The notes below the pieces were generated by a model. It saw only the letters and a list, made by a program, of their open reading frames with translations, ran no database searches and was not told the DNA's origin. Of a stretch of 64,000 bases of DNA, positions 17,582 to 25,462 are shown in pieces. The number at the start of each line of letters is the position of its first letter. Within the stretch, counting starts at the first letter, position 1. Made by a program: the position numbers and the translations under genes. The DNA comes from Psychromicrobium lacuslunae (GTDB lineage: Bacteria > Actinomycetota > Actinomycetes > Actinomycetales > Micrococcaceae): NCBI RefSeq assembly GCF_000950575.1, contig NZ_CP011005.1, positions 3,348,001 to 3,412,000 of the forward strand, given 5' to 3'.

Positions 17582-18331
17582 TTAGCGCAATAACTTCATC
17601 GCGGTCAGCGGCCCGGCGGTCTGGCCGCCATCGACCGGCAAGGTCACTCCGGTAATCCAAGAGGCTTCTGCTGAGGTCAGGAAAGCAATGGCGGCGGCAA
17701 TATCCTCGGGCTCGCCCACTCTGCCCAGCGGACTGAGCGGAGCCATTCGATCCGCACCCCCTTGCTGGTTCTCCCACACCCTGGTTCGCACCGTCCCGGG
17801 CGCCACTACATTGACTCGTATGCCGCTCTCGCCGAGCTCTACGGCAAGGTTCTTAGCCAGGATGCCCAGCCCGGCCTTGGCGCTGGAATAGGCCAGGCTG
17901 CTGAAGGCCTGTAACGCGTTGACCGAGCTGACCAACACAATGTTGCCGCGGGTGGCTTTGAGATGAGGGATGCATGTCCGGATGATCCTCGCTGGACCGC
18001 GCAGGTTGAGCGCCACAATGCTGTCCCAGTAATGCTCATCGAAAGGATCGTCGCTCGGAAGTTCTCCGCCCGCTACCGAGGCCAGGACATTCAGTGCGCC
18101 GAACTTTTCAATCACCTTTGCCACTGCCTGATCGACCGAGTCAGGGTCAGTGACGTCGCAGTATAGCAGAGCGAGTTGCTCGCCGAACCTCTCAGCTAAG
18201 TCGCGAGCCTGCTGCGGGGCAAAGTCGAGAATGGCCACTTGCGCACCTTCGGAGAGGAAACGCACAGCAGTGGCCCTTCCGATCCCTTGCGCGCCGCCGG
18301 TGACCGCGACCACCTGATCTGAGAACCTCAT
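17582..18331 (-). CDS. SDR-family oxidoreductase
   Basis: 249 aa classical short-chain dehydrogenase/reductase. The cofactor loop is TGGAQGIG (residues 11-18), the downstream acidic residue at the end of beta-2 (LDFAP) suggests NAD preference, the catalytic Ser is in VLVSSVNA, and the YxxxK motif is YSSAKAG. The C-terminus carries the usual PLGRVGEPEDIAAAIAFL and PVDGGQT. Substrate not predictable. It stands alone between the cstA locus and the ABC exporter genes. Confidence 0.9.
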   Translation of the reverse strand: MRFSDQVVAVTGGAQGIGRATAVRFLSEGAQVAILDFAPQQARDLAERFGEQLALLYCDVTDPDSVDQAVAKVIEKFGALNVLASVAGGELPSDDPFDEHYWDSIVALNLRGPARIIRTCIPHLKATRGNIVLVSSVNALQAFSSLAYSSAKAGLGILAKNLAVELGESGIRVNVVAPGTVRTRVWENQQGGADRMAPLSPLGRVGEPEDIAAAIAFLTSAEASWITGVTLPVDGGQTAGPLTAMKLLR

Positions 18332-18360
18332 GCTCCGAATCTACCGTCGGAAGCCTTTGC

Positions 18361-19125
18361 TCAGCGTTTGTCCCAGCGAAATTTCTTCACGCCGTAATAT
18401 CCGAAGAGCACCGTCCAAGCCAGCATCACAGCGAGCGCGGGAAGATAGTCGCCCCAACTTGGTGAGCTTTCCCAGGCTTGGCTCACCAAGATGGCTAGCG
18501 CGCCGCCCGGGCTTAGCAATTGCAAGGTGCGGAAATCCCCGTCCGGAAGCACCGCTGTCCAGATCGCGGTGCCCAGCGCCAAAAGGAAGAATGGCATAAC
18601 GGTGATTTGCGCCGCTGCAGCCGAGGGGGTGTAAACACTGGTGACGAGACCGCAGCTGGAGCACATAGCGATGAACAGCGAGAGTGCGATCACTAGCAGC
18701 CAAGGCTGTCCTGGCAGTTCGGCACCACGCGAGAAGAACGCCACCAACACAATGGCGAGTTGCAGGACGGCCAAGATGATGCTGGGCAACAACATACCCG
18801 CCAGGATTGAGCCGTCCGAAGACTCGCCGCTGCGAAGTCTTTTCAGGAAGAGTTCTTCGCGACGGGTCGCCAGCGTGGTGGTCGCTGTGAGGTAGACCCC
18901 CATCACCGAGATCAAGGTGATCAGCATGACGACCTGCAGGGTGGCAAGCGCCCCTCCAGCCGAGCCGGAAATCACGTAAAAGGCGCCAAACACCAAAGGA
19001 ATGATCAACGCCCCGGTGAGCACGGTCTTATTGCGGAAGGTGATTTTTGCTTCCGACCAGGCAATCGATAGCGCTCTGGAGAGTGGGCTGAGTTGCTTGC
19101 TGCTGCTTTGCTCTAGCGGATTCAT
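18361..19125 (-). CDS. ABC-2 type transporter permease
   Basis: 254 aa integral membrane component of an ABC-2 exporter, with about six hydrophobic helices (LTGALIIPLVFGAFYVISG, LQVVMLITLISVMGVYLTA, and others) and a typical cytosolic stretch TTTLATRREELFLKRLRSGE. Its ATG overlaps the stop of the ATPase gene by 4 bp, so the two form one transporter. The exported compound is unknown; similar DesKR-linked exporters often respond to membrane-active compounds. Confidence 0.88.
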   Translation of the reverse strand: MNPLEQSSSKQLSPLSRALSIAWSEAKITFRNKTVLTGALIIPLVFGAFYVISGSAGGALATLQVVMLITLISVMGVYLTATTTLATRREELFLKRLRSGESSDGSILAGMLLPSIILAVLQLAIVLVAFFSRGAELPGQPWLLVIALSLFIAMCSSCGLVTSVYTPSAAAAQITVMPFFLLALGTAIWTAVLPDGDFRTLQLLSPGGALAILVSQAWESSPSWGDYLPALAVMLAWTVLFGYYGVKKFRWDKR

Positions 19126-20117
19126 CGGGCGACCTCCAGATCGTTTGCGGACGGCTTGAGGGCTGAGTTGTCCGGGCTGCTTTGGCGGGAACTAATCCTC
19201 CGAAAGACCTCGTCGAGTGAGGCCTCCGATGCATTGAGTCGGTCAAGCCTGAGCCGCCTTTCATCCGCCCAATTGAGTAGTGCGCGCAAGTCGGCTTGCA
19301 GCTGATGGGTTCGGATGCTGACCCGTAATTCAGCCGCTTCGGTAACCACCGACTGGCCCAAATTCAGCTCAGCCAAACTGGTATCCGAAGGCACCGAAAA
19401 GCTCAAAAGTGCTGGCTCCGAGGCGAGAACTTCGCTTACCGAACCGGTCAAGGCGAGCTCTCCTTCATGCATAATCGCGAGCCGCTCGGCTAATTGAGTG
19501 GCTTCTTCCAGGTAGTGAGTGGTGAGCAGCACGGTGGTGCCGCTGTTATGCAACTCTCTGATCACCGACCAGGTGCGGGCTCGAGACTCCGGATCGAGCC
19601 CCGTGGTCGGTTCGTCGAGGAAGAGCAATTCGGGGCGATTTGCGGTCGCAAGCACTAGATCCAGTCGGCGGCGCTGGCCTCCGGAGAGTTGTTTGACTCG
19701 GACTGAGGCCTTGCTGGAGAGTTCCAACGTTTCTAGGGACTGTTCAGTTGTGCTTTGGCGGCGCTGTTTGGAGCCAGCCCCACTTGACAGCCGCAACCAG
19801 AGATCAACCGTCTCCCTTACGGTCAGATCGTCGGCGAAACCCGCCTCCTGCAGCATGATGCCGAGTCGAGGTCGCAACGCCGCCTTCTGTCTGAACGGGT
19901 CAGCGCCCAACACACTGACGGTGCCAGCAGTTGCCGGTCGGTGGCCTTCTAAGGTCTCCATAGTGGTTGTTTTGCCAGCTCCGTTGGTGCCGAGCAGCGC
20001 GAAGAATTCACCGTGTCGGATCCTCAGGTCAATACCCTTGACAGCTTCAAAGCTGCCGTAGCTGCATCGCATCCCTTGGGTTGCGATAGCAACTTCATCA
20101 TCGGGAAAATTGTTCAT
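19122..20117 (-). CDS. ABC transporter ATP-binding protein (DrrA-like)
   Basis: 331 aa nucleotide-binding subunit. Walker A is GTNGAGKTT (about residues 43-51), the signature is LSGGQRRRL, Walker B is LLFLDEPTTGLDP, and the switch histidine is in TTHYLEE. A roughly 100-residue C-terminal extension resembles the DrrA/NatA type. It forms an operon with the overlapping permease gene and is divergent from a two-component system, which is the likely regulator. Confidence 0.93.
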   Translation of the reverse strand: MNNFPDDEVAIATQGMRCSYGSFEAVKGIDLRIRHGEFFALLGTNGAGKTTTMETLEGHRPATAGTVSVLGADPFRQKAALRPRLGIMLQEAGFADDLTVRETVDLWLRLSSGAGSKQRRQSTTEQSLETLELSSKASVRVKQLSGGQRRRLDLVLATANRPELLFLDEPTTGLDPESRARTWSVIRELHNSGTTVLLTTHYLEEATQLAERLAIMHEGELALTGSVSEVLASEPALLSFSVPSDTSLAELNLGQSVVTEAAELRVSIRTHQLQADLRALLNWADERRLRLDRLNASEASLDEVFRRISSRQSSPDNSALKPSANDLEVAR

Positions 20118-20242
20118 AATTCCAGCATCGATGAGTGGGTCCGAGCAGAGTAGTTTCCGGATGTCATTGAATCCGCTGAATATCTCCCAAGCACACCATG
20201 ACTTTTGTCATAGCTCTACGATGGCCAGATGGGAAAGAAAAA

Positions 20243-21451
20243 ATGATCTCTCAACCGCTTGCCACGCAGAGCTCGGAAAGCGGTGGGCGTGGAGTGATGT
20301 TCACCTGGTGGTACACGCTCTTCTCCATGGTAGCCATTCTGGTTGCTACTTATGCGCTGCTTTTTCTGGAACTGCTAGCGGTGGCTCCGATTGTTGGCTG
20401 GCGGGATTGGGCGTTGGTGTGCTCACTCGCGCTCAGCCTGATCGGTGCAGTGCGTTATACCTGGTTGTTGCGGCGCGGTTTTGGCGCCGGGCTGCCTGCG
20501 CTGCGTTACCAGCTGATTTTGTTACTGCCAGCCATCTTGGTGACCGTGCTCGCCTCGCTTCAACAGCCACGGGATCTGATGATGACTGTGCCCGCCTGGT
20601 GGGCGGCCTGCTGCATGGTAGCGCTGCTGCCCAAAAATCGCATGTTCGGTTTGTTGTTGGCCGCTGCAGCCATCGGCCTGCTCCGGCTAATGGCCGGGGT
20701 GCTCAGTGGTGCCGATCCGATCGGTCTGTTCAGTTTTGAGTCCCAGCAGCTGGCGTTCTATTTCTTTTTCATTCTGTTCTTTGCGCCTATCACCTTGGTA
20801 ATGGGTCTGTGGTGGTGGAATATTGTGGTGCAGCTTGACCGCAGCCGCAGTGCCTTCGCCGAGCTTTCGGTGGCGCGGGAAAGACTTCGCTTTGCCGCAG
20901 ACCTGCACGATATCCAGGGCCACCATTTGCAGGTGATCGCGCTCAAGACGGAATTAGCGGAGCGGCTGATGGATCGTGATCCGCAAGCGGCACGGCAGCA
21001 AGTGCACGAAGCCCAGGTACTGGCGAGAACCGCGCTCGAAGATACCAGGGCGCTGGTGCGGGGCTACCGTCAGGTAGCTTTCACCACCGAGCTAAGGAAC
21101 GCTGCCGAAGTATTTGAGGCGGCCTCGATTCAGGCAACTGTGCGCGCCGACGGAGTGGAGCTGAGCGCAGACCAGGGCACCCTTTTCGGGGTGCTAATGC
21201 GCGAGGCAAGCACCAATATTTTGCGGCACTCGGCGGCGAGCAAGGTGAGTATTCAGTTGAGCGCTGAGGCCGCCATGTTGGTGCTATCGGTGAGTAATGA
21301 CGGAATCATCAGAACGGAGGATGTTGTGACAGCCGAGGGGACCGGCCTTCGGGCGCTCAAAGAACGCCTGGAGGCAGCGGGGGGTTCGTTGGAAGTAGCT
21401 CAATCTGCAGAGAGATTTACCGTGACAGCGAGATTGCCGGAGGCATTATGA
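20243..21451 (+). CDS. sensor histidine kinase (DesK/LytS-type, HisKA_3)
   Basis: Membrane sensor kinase, about 402 aa from ATG 20243, preferred over 20198 because GGGAAAG precedes it. The N-terminal half holds five to six hydrophobic helices and no large extracellular domain, as in DesK-like sensors. The phospho-acceptor is His222 in AADLHDIQGHH; the N-box REASTNILRHS and the G-box GTGLRALKERLEAAGG form the HATPase domain. Its stop overlaps the response-regulator start by 4 bp. The divergent ABC exporter is its probable output. Confidence 0.9.
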   Translation: MISQPLATQSSESGGRGVMFTWWYTLFSMVAILVATYALLFLELLAVAPIVGWRDWALVCSLALSLIGAVRYTWLLRRGFGAGLPALRYQLILLLPAILVTVLASLQQPRDLMMTVPAWWAACCMVALLPKNRMFGLLLAAAAIGLLRLMAGVLSGADPIGLFSFESQQLAFYFFFILFFAPITLVMGLWWWNIVVQLDRSRSAFAELSVARERLRFAADLHDIQGHHLQVIALKTELAERLMDRDPQAARQQVHEAQVLARTALEDTRALVRGYRQVAFTTELRNAAEVFEAASIQATVRADGVELSADQGTLFGVLMREASTNILRHSAASKVSIQLSAEAAMLVLSVSNDGIIRTEDVVTAEGTGLRALKERLEAAGGSLEVAQSAERFTVTARLPEAL

Positions 21452-22056
21452 AACAGATCCGTCTCATCATTGCTGATGACGAGCAACTGATCCGTGGTGC
21501 CCTGGTGGCTTTGCTCGAACTGGAAGAAGACATTCTGGTAGTGGGCTCAGCGGATAATGGCAGCGACGCTGTTGCTCTGGCTAAGGAATTGCAGCCAGAT
21601 GTCTGCTTGCTTGATTTGGAGATGCCCCCGAGCGACGGAATCTATGCGGCCGAGGAGATATTGGCTAAGGTCAATACCGCTGTGGTGATTGTGACCCGAC
21701 ATGCGCGACCGGGTGTGTTGCGCCGTGCCTTGGCAAGCCGGGTGGCTGGGTTTGTGCCCAAGTCAACGCCGGCGGAGAAACTGGCAATGGTGATCCGTGA
21801 TGTTGCGGCGGGGCGACGATACGTTGACCCCGAGATTGCCGCGGTCGCCCTCAACGCCGAAAGCTGTCCGCTTACCTCGCGAGAACTCGATGTCTTGAGA
21901 TTGAGCCGGGCTGGGGAGACGGTGCAGAGCATGGCAAAGACCTTGCACCTCGCCCCGGGAACGGTGCGTAACTACATCTCCTCGGCGATGGCTCGACTCG
22001 CAGTGCAAACTCGTTTTGAGGCGGCAAAGATTGCCTGGGAGCAAGGCTGGATCTAG
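21448..22056 (+). CDS. NarL/FixJ-family response regulator
   Basis: 202 aa response regulator. The receiver domain has the acidic pair Asp10-Asp11 (IIADDEQ), phospho-acceptor Asp56 in CLLDLEMP, and a conserved Lys in FVPKSTPAEKL. The C-terminal LuxR-type HTH (about 137-200) includes LTSRELDVLRL and VRNYISSAMARL. It is translationally coupled (ATGA) to the kinase gene and probably controls the divergent ABC exporter operon, a common arrangement for DesKR-like systems. Confidence 0.93.
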   Translation: MKQIRLIIADDEQLIRGALVALLELEEDILVVGSADNGSDAVALAKELQPDVCLLDLEMPPSDGIYAAEEILAKVNTAVVIVTRHARPGVLRRALASRVAGFVPKSTPAEKLAMVIRDVAAGRRYVDPEIAAVALNAESCPLTSRELDVLRLSRAGETVQSMAKTLHLAPGTVRNYISSAMARLAVQTRFEAAKIAWEQGWI

Positions 22057-22068
22057 TCCGGCGAGGAG

Positions 22069-22569
22069 TCAGTATGGAAAGACCAGTAGCGTGCTAGAGG
22101 CGGTCGCAAGCAGCTTCCCGTTCGAATCGAGCACGCTCCCCTCGGCAAAGGCAGCTCTACTGCCAGGTTTGCTGACCCTGCCGATTGCGGTCAGTTCACC
22201 GGTGCCGGAGAGCACCGGGCGTAAATAATTGATTTTGATCTCCAGCGAGGTGTATCCCTGTCCCGACGGCAGGGTGGTTTGAACTGCACAGCCGCATACT
22301 GAATCCAAGAGAGTGCAGACTAGGCCACCGTGCACCGTGCCGATCGGATTATACATCGATTCATCGGGCCAGCAACTAAAGGTGACTTCGCCGACGGTCG
22401 CGGAGACCGCCGTCATCCGCATCAAACCGCTGATTGGTGGTGCCGGGATCTTCCCGTCAATCATTGATTGCATGTATTCCAAACCACTCATTGTCTTGGC
22501 TAGGTTCGCGCCAATGAGTGGATCCTGCCACTCGATGGTCCGAACGCGGTCGATCTCTAACTCATCCAT
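22069..22569 (-). CDS. PaaI/YdiI-like hotdog-fold thioesterase
   Basis: 166 aa hotdog protein, probably hydrolysing acyl-CoA thioesters. The signature region NPIGTVHGGLVCTLLDSVCGCAV (about 78-100) with its HGG and the following acidic residue matches the PaaI type, and YTSLEIKINYLRPV is the next core strand. ATG at 22569. It is convergent with the response regulator, 12 bp apart. There is no linked CoA pathway, so the substrate is unknown. Confidence 0.85.
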   Translation of the reverse strand: MDELEIDRVRTIEWQDPLIGANLAKTMSGLEYMQSMIDGKIPAPPISGLMRMTAVSATVGEVTFSCWPDESMYNPIGTVHGGLVCTLLDSVCGCAVQTTLPSGQGYTSLEIKINYLRPVLSGTGELTAIGRVSKPGSRAAFAEGSVLDSNGKLLATASSTLLVFPY

Positions 22570-22605
22570 GCCTTCACCTTAGCGAGATAAGTTACTCATG
22601 GGTAG

Positions 22606-23013
22606 CTAATCGGCTCCATCCTCGCAGTAGGCAGCCAGGAAGATGGCACGTTCTTTCGGGCTCAAATTGTCGATTCGGTCGCAGAGCACCCGTGGCGTTA
22701 CCCATAGACAATCGGCTAGCTCGTCAATCGAAAGGGCCCAGCGTTTATGTCGCAGGAGCTCTTCGAAGGGGATCAATCGCCGAGCTGTTTCGGCGCGTAC
22801 CTGATGCTCGACGGCCGGTGTCTGGCGATGGGTGTGAGAACGCTCAATATGTATCAGTTCGTGAGTCAAAGAACATCTTTTTTCCACCTGTAGAAGTCGG
22901 CTGTCGAGCCAGATAATGGAAATTCCATCAGTTAGTGCGCTGACGTGTTCCAATCTGGCCCAAACCACGGTGATATGCGGAAGATCCCTTAAAGCGCGCC
23001 AAGGATGAAACAT
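22606..23013 (-). CDS. ImmA/IrrE-type zinc metallopeptidase domain protein
   Basis: 135 aa protein with the zinc-peptidase motif HELIHIERSH (HExxH, about residues 51-60) and, after it, AETARRLIPFEEL, whose acidic residue can be the third ligand. These are features of ImmA/IrrE proteins, which cleave or inactivate a partner XRE repressor in mobile elements such as ICEBs1. It lies 51 bp downstream of an XRE regulator in the same direction, the standard repressor/anti-repressor arrangement. The length is short but complete for the domain. Confidence 0.8.
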   Translation of the reverse strand: MFHPWRALRDLPHITVVWARLEHVSALTDGISIIWLDSRLLQVEKRCSLTHELIHIERSHTHRQTPAVEHQVRAETARRLIPFEELLRHKRWALSIDELADCLWVTPRVLCDRIDNLSPKERAIFLAAYCEDGAD

Positions 23014-23064
23014 GAAAAAAGCCTAGAGGGCTGCTGAGACACCGTTGAGCCGGAAGGAGTGAAG

Positions 23065-23577
23065 TTACTTCCGGCGCCAGCGCTGTCGCGCGAGCTGCGG
23101 TTCCTCGCCGAGCGCCTCAAGATCGTCGACGTTCTCCTTGCCTGTGCTACTGCTGGAGTCGGCAGCCAACACGAGCTGCTCCTTATTTTCTTTAAGCGCT
23201 CCCTCAGGCTTGTGGAACGACTTTTCCTCCACAGCGGTGCGAATCAACGTGAGAATTGCCTCGACCATCTCCTTGGAGAGTTTGTCGGTGCTGTCTGGCA
23301 TCCTAGTAACTAGTTCTGAGTTGGTCTTTTCGACATCAAGCCCAAGGTCGACAGCATAAGCGAGGATGATTTCTCGAACTGGCATTTTCAATATTTCGGC
23401 AAGGGCTCGGAAGGTATCTGGATTCTTGGGCCAGCTCTTAGGTCCGGTGTTTGCTAATTCGTGAAGATATTGGAATTTGAGACTGAAACCGACACTTTCT
23501 GCGCGGCTAGCCAAATCGCGATAGGACAGGCCGGAGCTCTCACGTTCAGCTCTTATCAACTCACTGATCGATTGCAT
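23065..23577 (-). CDS. XRE-family HTH regulator (phage-repressor-like)
   Basis: 170 aa protein with an N-terminal helix-turn-helix (SISELIRAERESSGLSYRDLASRAESVG, residues 3-30, extended by FQYLHELANTG), then ALAEILKMPVREIILAYAVDLGLD. The rest is charged and low-complexity, without a LexA-like peptidase domain. Loss of self-cleavage fits dependence on the adjacent ImmA/IrrE peptidase. Similar repressors occur in actinobacterial temperate phages and integrative elements. It is divergent from a small Cro-like gene across a 265-bp AT-rich region. Confidence 0.8.
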   Translation of the reverse strand: MQSISELIRAERESSGLSYRDLASRAESVGFSLKFQYLHELANTGPKSWPKNPDTFRALAEILKMPVREIILAYAVDLGLDVEKTNSELVTRMPDSTDKLSKEMVEAILTLIRTAVEEKSFHKPEGALKENKEQLVLAADSSSSTGKENVDDLEALGEEPQLARQRWRRK

Positions 23578-23842
23578 CCGGCGCGGTCTCTCTTGTCTTT
23601 GGGGGGAGCACAGCCGCTCACTAGTTGTGCTGACTCAGTAAAGCTTATCTAACCGTCTACTTGTCCCGTCTACTAAATTTTGTTCTTGGCTGACCGGTCC
23701 TCCGAGATCTTTAAAGGGATTCAGGGATCTCAACGGGGAGTGTGTCTACCATTTTTGATCGCAGATGTAAACCATTAATTGACACTTAATAAATTACCAA
23801 GGGACACTTAGTGCGTATTTTGACCATTCAATAGGGGGAATC
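23578..23842. promoter_or_regulatory. AT-rich divergent control region with repeated operator-like motifs
   Basis: The gap between the XRE repressor and the Cro-like gene is visibly richer in A+T than its surroundings. It holds GTCTACT twice (23655-23661, 23668-23674) plus GTCTACC near 23743, and GACACTTA twice (23781-23788, 23803-23810) exactly 22 bp apart. A possible rightward promoter is TTACCA (23794-23799), 16 bp, TATTTT (23816-23821), which overlaps the second GACACTTA. This resembles the operator/promoter region of a lysogeny switch. Binding is inferred. Confidence 0.5.
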
Positions 23843-24112
23843 ATGCGGCTAAAGAGCGCTGACACCTTGCGTGCGCTCATGCAACAGGAGTCAGTTTCCA
23901 TTGGCAATCTAGCCGCGAGTGCTGGCTGCTCAAAGGGCTTTATCTCGCATCTATTGGCTGGCCGGCGTCGTTCTTGCACTGCTGCCCTAGCGGCAAAAAT
24001 TGCGACTTCGTTAGGCGCTCCGGTCACCGTTCTATTTGAGATTTCAAAGCCAATTCCCGCCGATGCAATCAGGATTCTTGGGCCTTATCACCGTTCTCAA
24101 CGGCGACATTGA
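23843..24112 (+). CDS. small XRE-family HTH protein (Cro-like)
   Basis: 89 aa protein that is little more than one helix-turn-helix: LRALMQQESVSIGNLAASAGCSKGFISHLLAGRRRSCT, residues 9-46. The start ATG has AGGGGG 6 nt upstream. It is transcribed away from the XRE repressor and ImmA-like gene, so the trio resembles a cI/immA versus cro switch. No integrase or phage structural gene accompanies it. Confidence 0.8.
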   Translation: MRLKSADTLRALMQQESVSIGNLAASAGCSKGFISHLLAGRRRSCTAALAAKIATSLGAPVTVLFEISKPIPADAIRILGPYHRSQRRH

Positions 24113-24207
24113 ATTCGGTCCGGAGCGGTTCCGACGAAAAATCGATGACTGTAGCGAGTGATAGCTGGTGAACGCTCGCTCTGAGAATCGCATGAGAAGA
24201 TAAAGCC

Positions 24208-24798
24208 ATGAGCGATGTTCACGATGAGAACGTAGAAGCCATCACCGAGGGCCTGCTTGCTGAATCGGTTGAAGAAGCCAAGCCCAGCTCTTCAAAGGGG
24301 GCGCTTAAGGATCTGGTCGATGAACCAGCGAAGGTGATGCGGATTGGCACCATGGTTCGGCAGCTGCTCGAAGAGGTAAAAAGTGCTCCGCTGGATGAAG
24401 CGGCCAGGACCCGACTTGCCGAGATTCATGAACGTTCAATCAAAGAACTCGAGGATGGCTTATCGCCTGACTTAATGGAAGAGCTGCATCGCATCAGCCT
24501 GCCATTTAGCAATGAAGCAGTTCCCTCTGAGGCCGAGCTGCGAATTGCTCAGGCACAATTAGTGGGTTGGCTTGAAGGCTTGTTCCACGGCATCCAGACC
24601 GCCTTGGCGGCTCAGCAAATCGCTAATCAGCAGACTGCGGCCCAGTTGCAACTCCGCCAGTTGCCGCCGGGCACCATGATCGCGCCAGGAGTGGTGATCG
24701 GCGAAAACGGCGAACCGCAGCGGGCGCCGGTCAACACTGCTCAGCAGGTTAAGCGGGCCACTGATGACGCTGGGGCATCGCCAGGTCAATATCTTTAG
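24208..24798 (+). CDS. bpa: bacterial proteasome activator (DUF2587)
   Basis: 196 aa homologue of the ATP-independent proteasome activator Bpa/PafE (mycobacterial Rv3780). The central helical bundle (about residues 40-150) includes PAKVMRIGTMVRQLLEEV and QLVGWLEGLFHGIQTALAAQQ, both typical of the family. The protein ends in GQYL, the C-terminal motif by which Bpa docks into the pockets of the 20S proteasome alpha ring. It opens the core particle for unfolded proteins such as HspR. The following 150-aa gene is 6 bp downstream, so they are co-transcribed. The proteasome genes themselves are not in this window. Confidence 0.93.
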   Translation: MSDVHDENVEAITEGLLAESVEEAKPSSSKGALKDLVDEPAKVMRIGTMVRQLLEEVKSAPLDEAARTRLAEIHERSIKELEDGLSPDLMEELHRISLPFSNEAVPSEAELRIAQAQLVGWLEGLFHGIQTALAAQQIANQQTAAQLQLRQLPPGTMIAPGVVIGENGEPQRAPVNTAQQVKRATDDAGASPGQYL

Positions 24799-24804
24799 GC
24801 GCTG

Positions 24805-25257
24805 ATGACGCTTTTTAGCAAGCTGTTTTCCGCTCGGCGAGACGAAGTCGAGCTAGGGCAGGGGTTGTGGCGCCGGGCCCATGATCGTTTTCGGCGTGGC
24901 TTGGATCGTTTTCACCAGATGCTGGAAAGAATCGATGACGAATCGCTACAGCAGGACTTGATACCGATTGCGAACAATCTCGCTGAACTCTTGCCAGTAG
25001 TGCGTGCAGTCTGCGTTTCCGCACAGCGTTTATCGCCGAGCGCCGGACTGGATGTGCCGGCCGGAGCGTTCAATGAGATACATCGTGAACTGACTAGGGC
25101 TGGCACCGCACTCGCGACCGCGGCCGAGGCGGTCGCCATGGCGAGGTTAGACGCCTCTTCGGCTTCGGTAGAGGCAACCTGGCGACGCGCCGTGCAAGTT
25201 GAGGCTCACATTGAGCTGGCAAAAAAACTGAGCCTCCTAACAGAATCGAACTGTTGA
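24805..25257 (+). CDS. hypothetical protein co-transcribed with bpa
   Basis: 150 aa, no recognised family. It is strongly charged and mostly helical in appearance: basic N-terminus (KLFSARRDEVELGQGLWRRAHDRFRRGLDRF) and Ala-rich helices such as ALATAAEAVAMARLDA; no signal peptide or membrane segment. It starts 6 bp after bpa, so a role beside the proteasome activator is possible but unproven. Its last nine codons run into the antisense strand of the tRNA-Thr gene. Confidence 0.65.
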   Translation: MTLFSKLFSARRDEVELGQGLWRRAHDRFRRGLDRFHQMLERIDDESLQQDLIPIANNLAELLPVVRAVCVSAQRLSPSAGLDVPAGAFNEIHRELTRAGTALATAAEAVAMARLDASSASVEATWRRAVQVEAHIELAKKLSLLTESNC

Positions 25258-25303
25258 CCTTTTCATTACGAGTGAAACGCTCTACCGACTGAGCTAAGGA
25301 GGC
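25231..25303 (-). tRNA. tRNA-Thr (anticodon CGU)
   Basis: On the complement a full cloverleaf folds: acceptor GCCTCCT (25303-25297) pairs with AGGAGGC (25238-25232), the D arm has AGCTCAGTCGGTAGAGC, the anticodon stem TTTCA/TGAAA encloses loop CTCGTAA (anticodon CGT), and the T arm is AACAG-TTCGATT-CTGTT. The discriminator is U at 25231; CCA is not encoded. A run of seven Ts follows on the minus strand (25221-25227) and may serve in termination. The 3' end lies antisense within the preceding hypothetical gene. Confidence 0.93.
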
Positions 25304-25336
25304 CGGTCACCCGAAGAGCGGATGACGCAAGAATCA

Positions 25337-25365
25337 ACTCTAGGTGACAGCCCGGCCTGGGTCAA
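25337..25365 (-). promoter_or_regulatory. promoter of tRNA-Thr
   Basis: On the minus strand TTGACC (25365-25360), a 17-bp spacer and TAGAGT (25342-25337) give a near-consensus housekeeping promoter, 34 bp before the mature tRNA 5' end. It lies inside the longest possible reading frame of the HAD gene on the other strand, which argues that the HAD protein starts further right. Confidence 0.65.
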
Positions 25366-25462
25366 AACGTTCGACCTCTGTTCACCCGACTTTCGCTCGG
25401 CATTCAGCCGACAGTTCGGCGGACGAGCCAAGCTATTACTTAAGAACTTGGTGTTTGGCTTA

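Noticed and set aside
22606-25303. Integrated prophage or ICE ending at tRNA-Thr
   Set aside because: No integrase, structural or transfer genes and no repeat of the tRNA 3' end; bpa, a core gene, lies between the immunity module and the tRNA.
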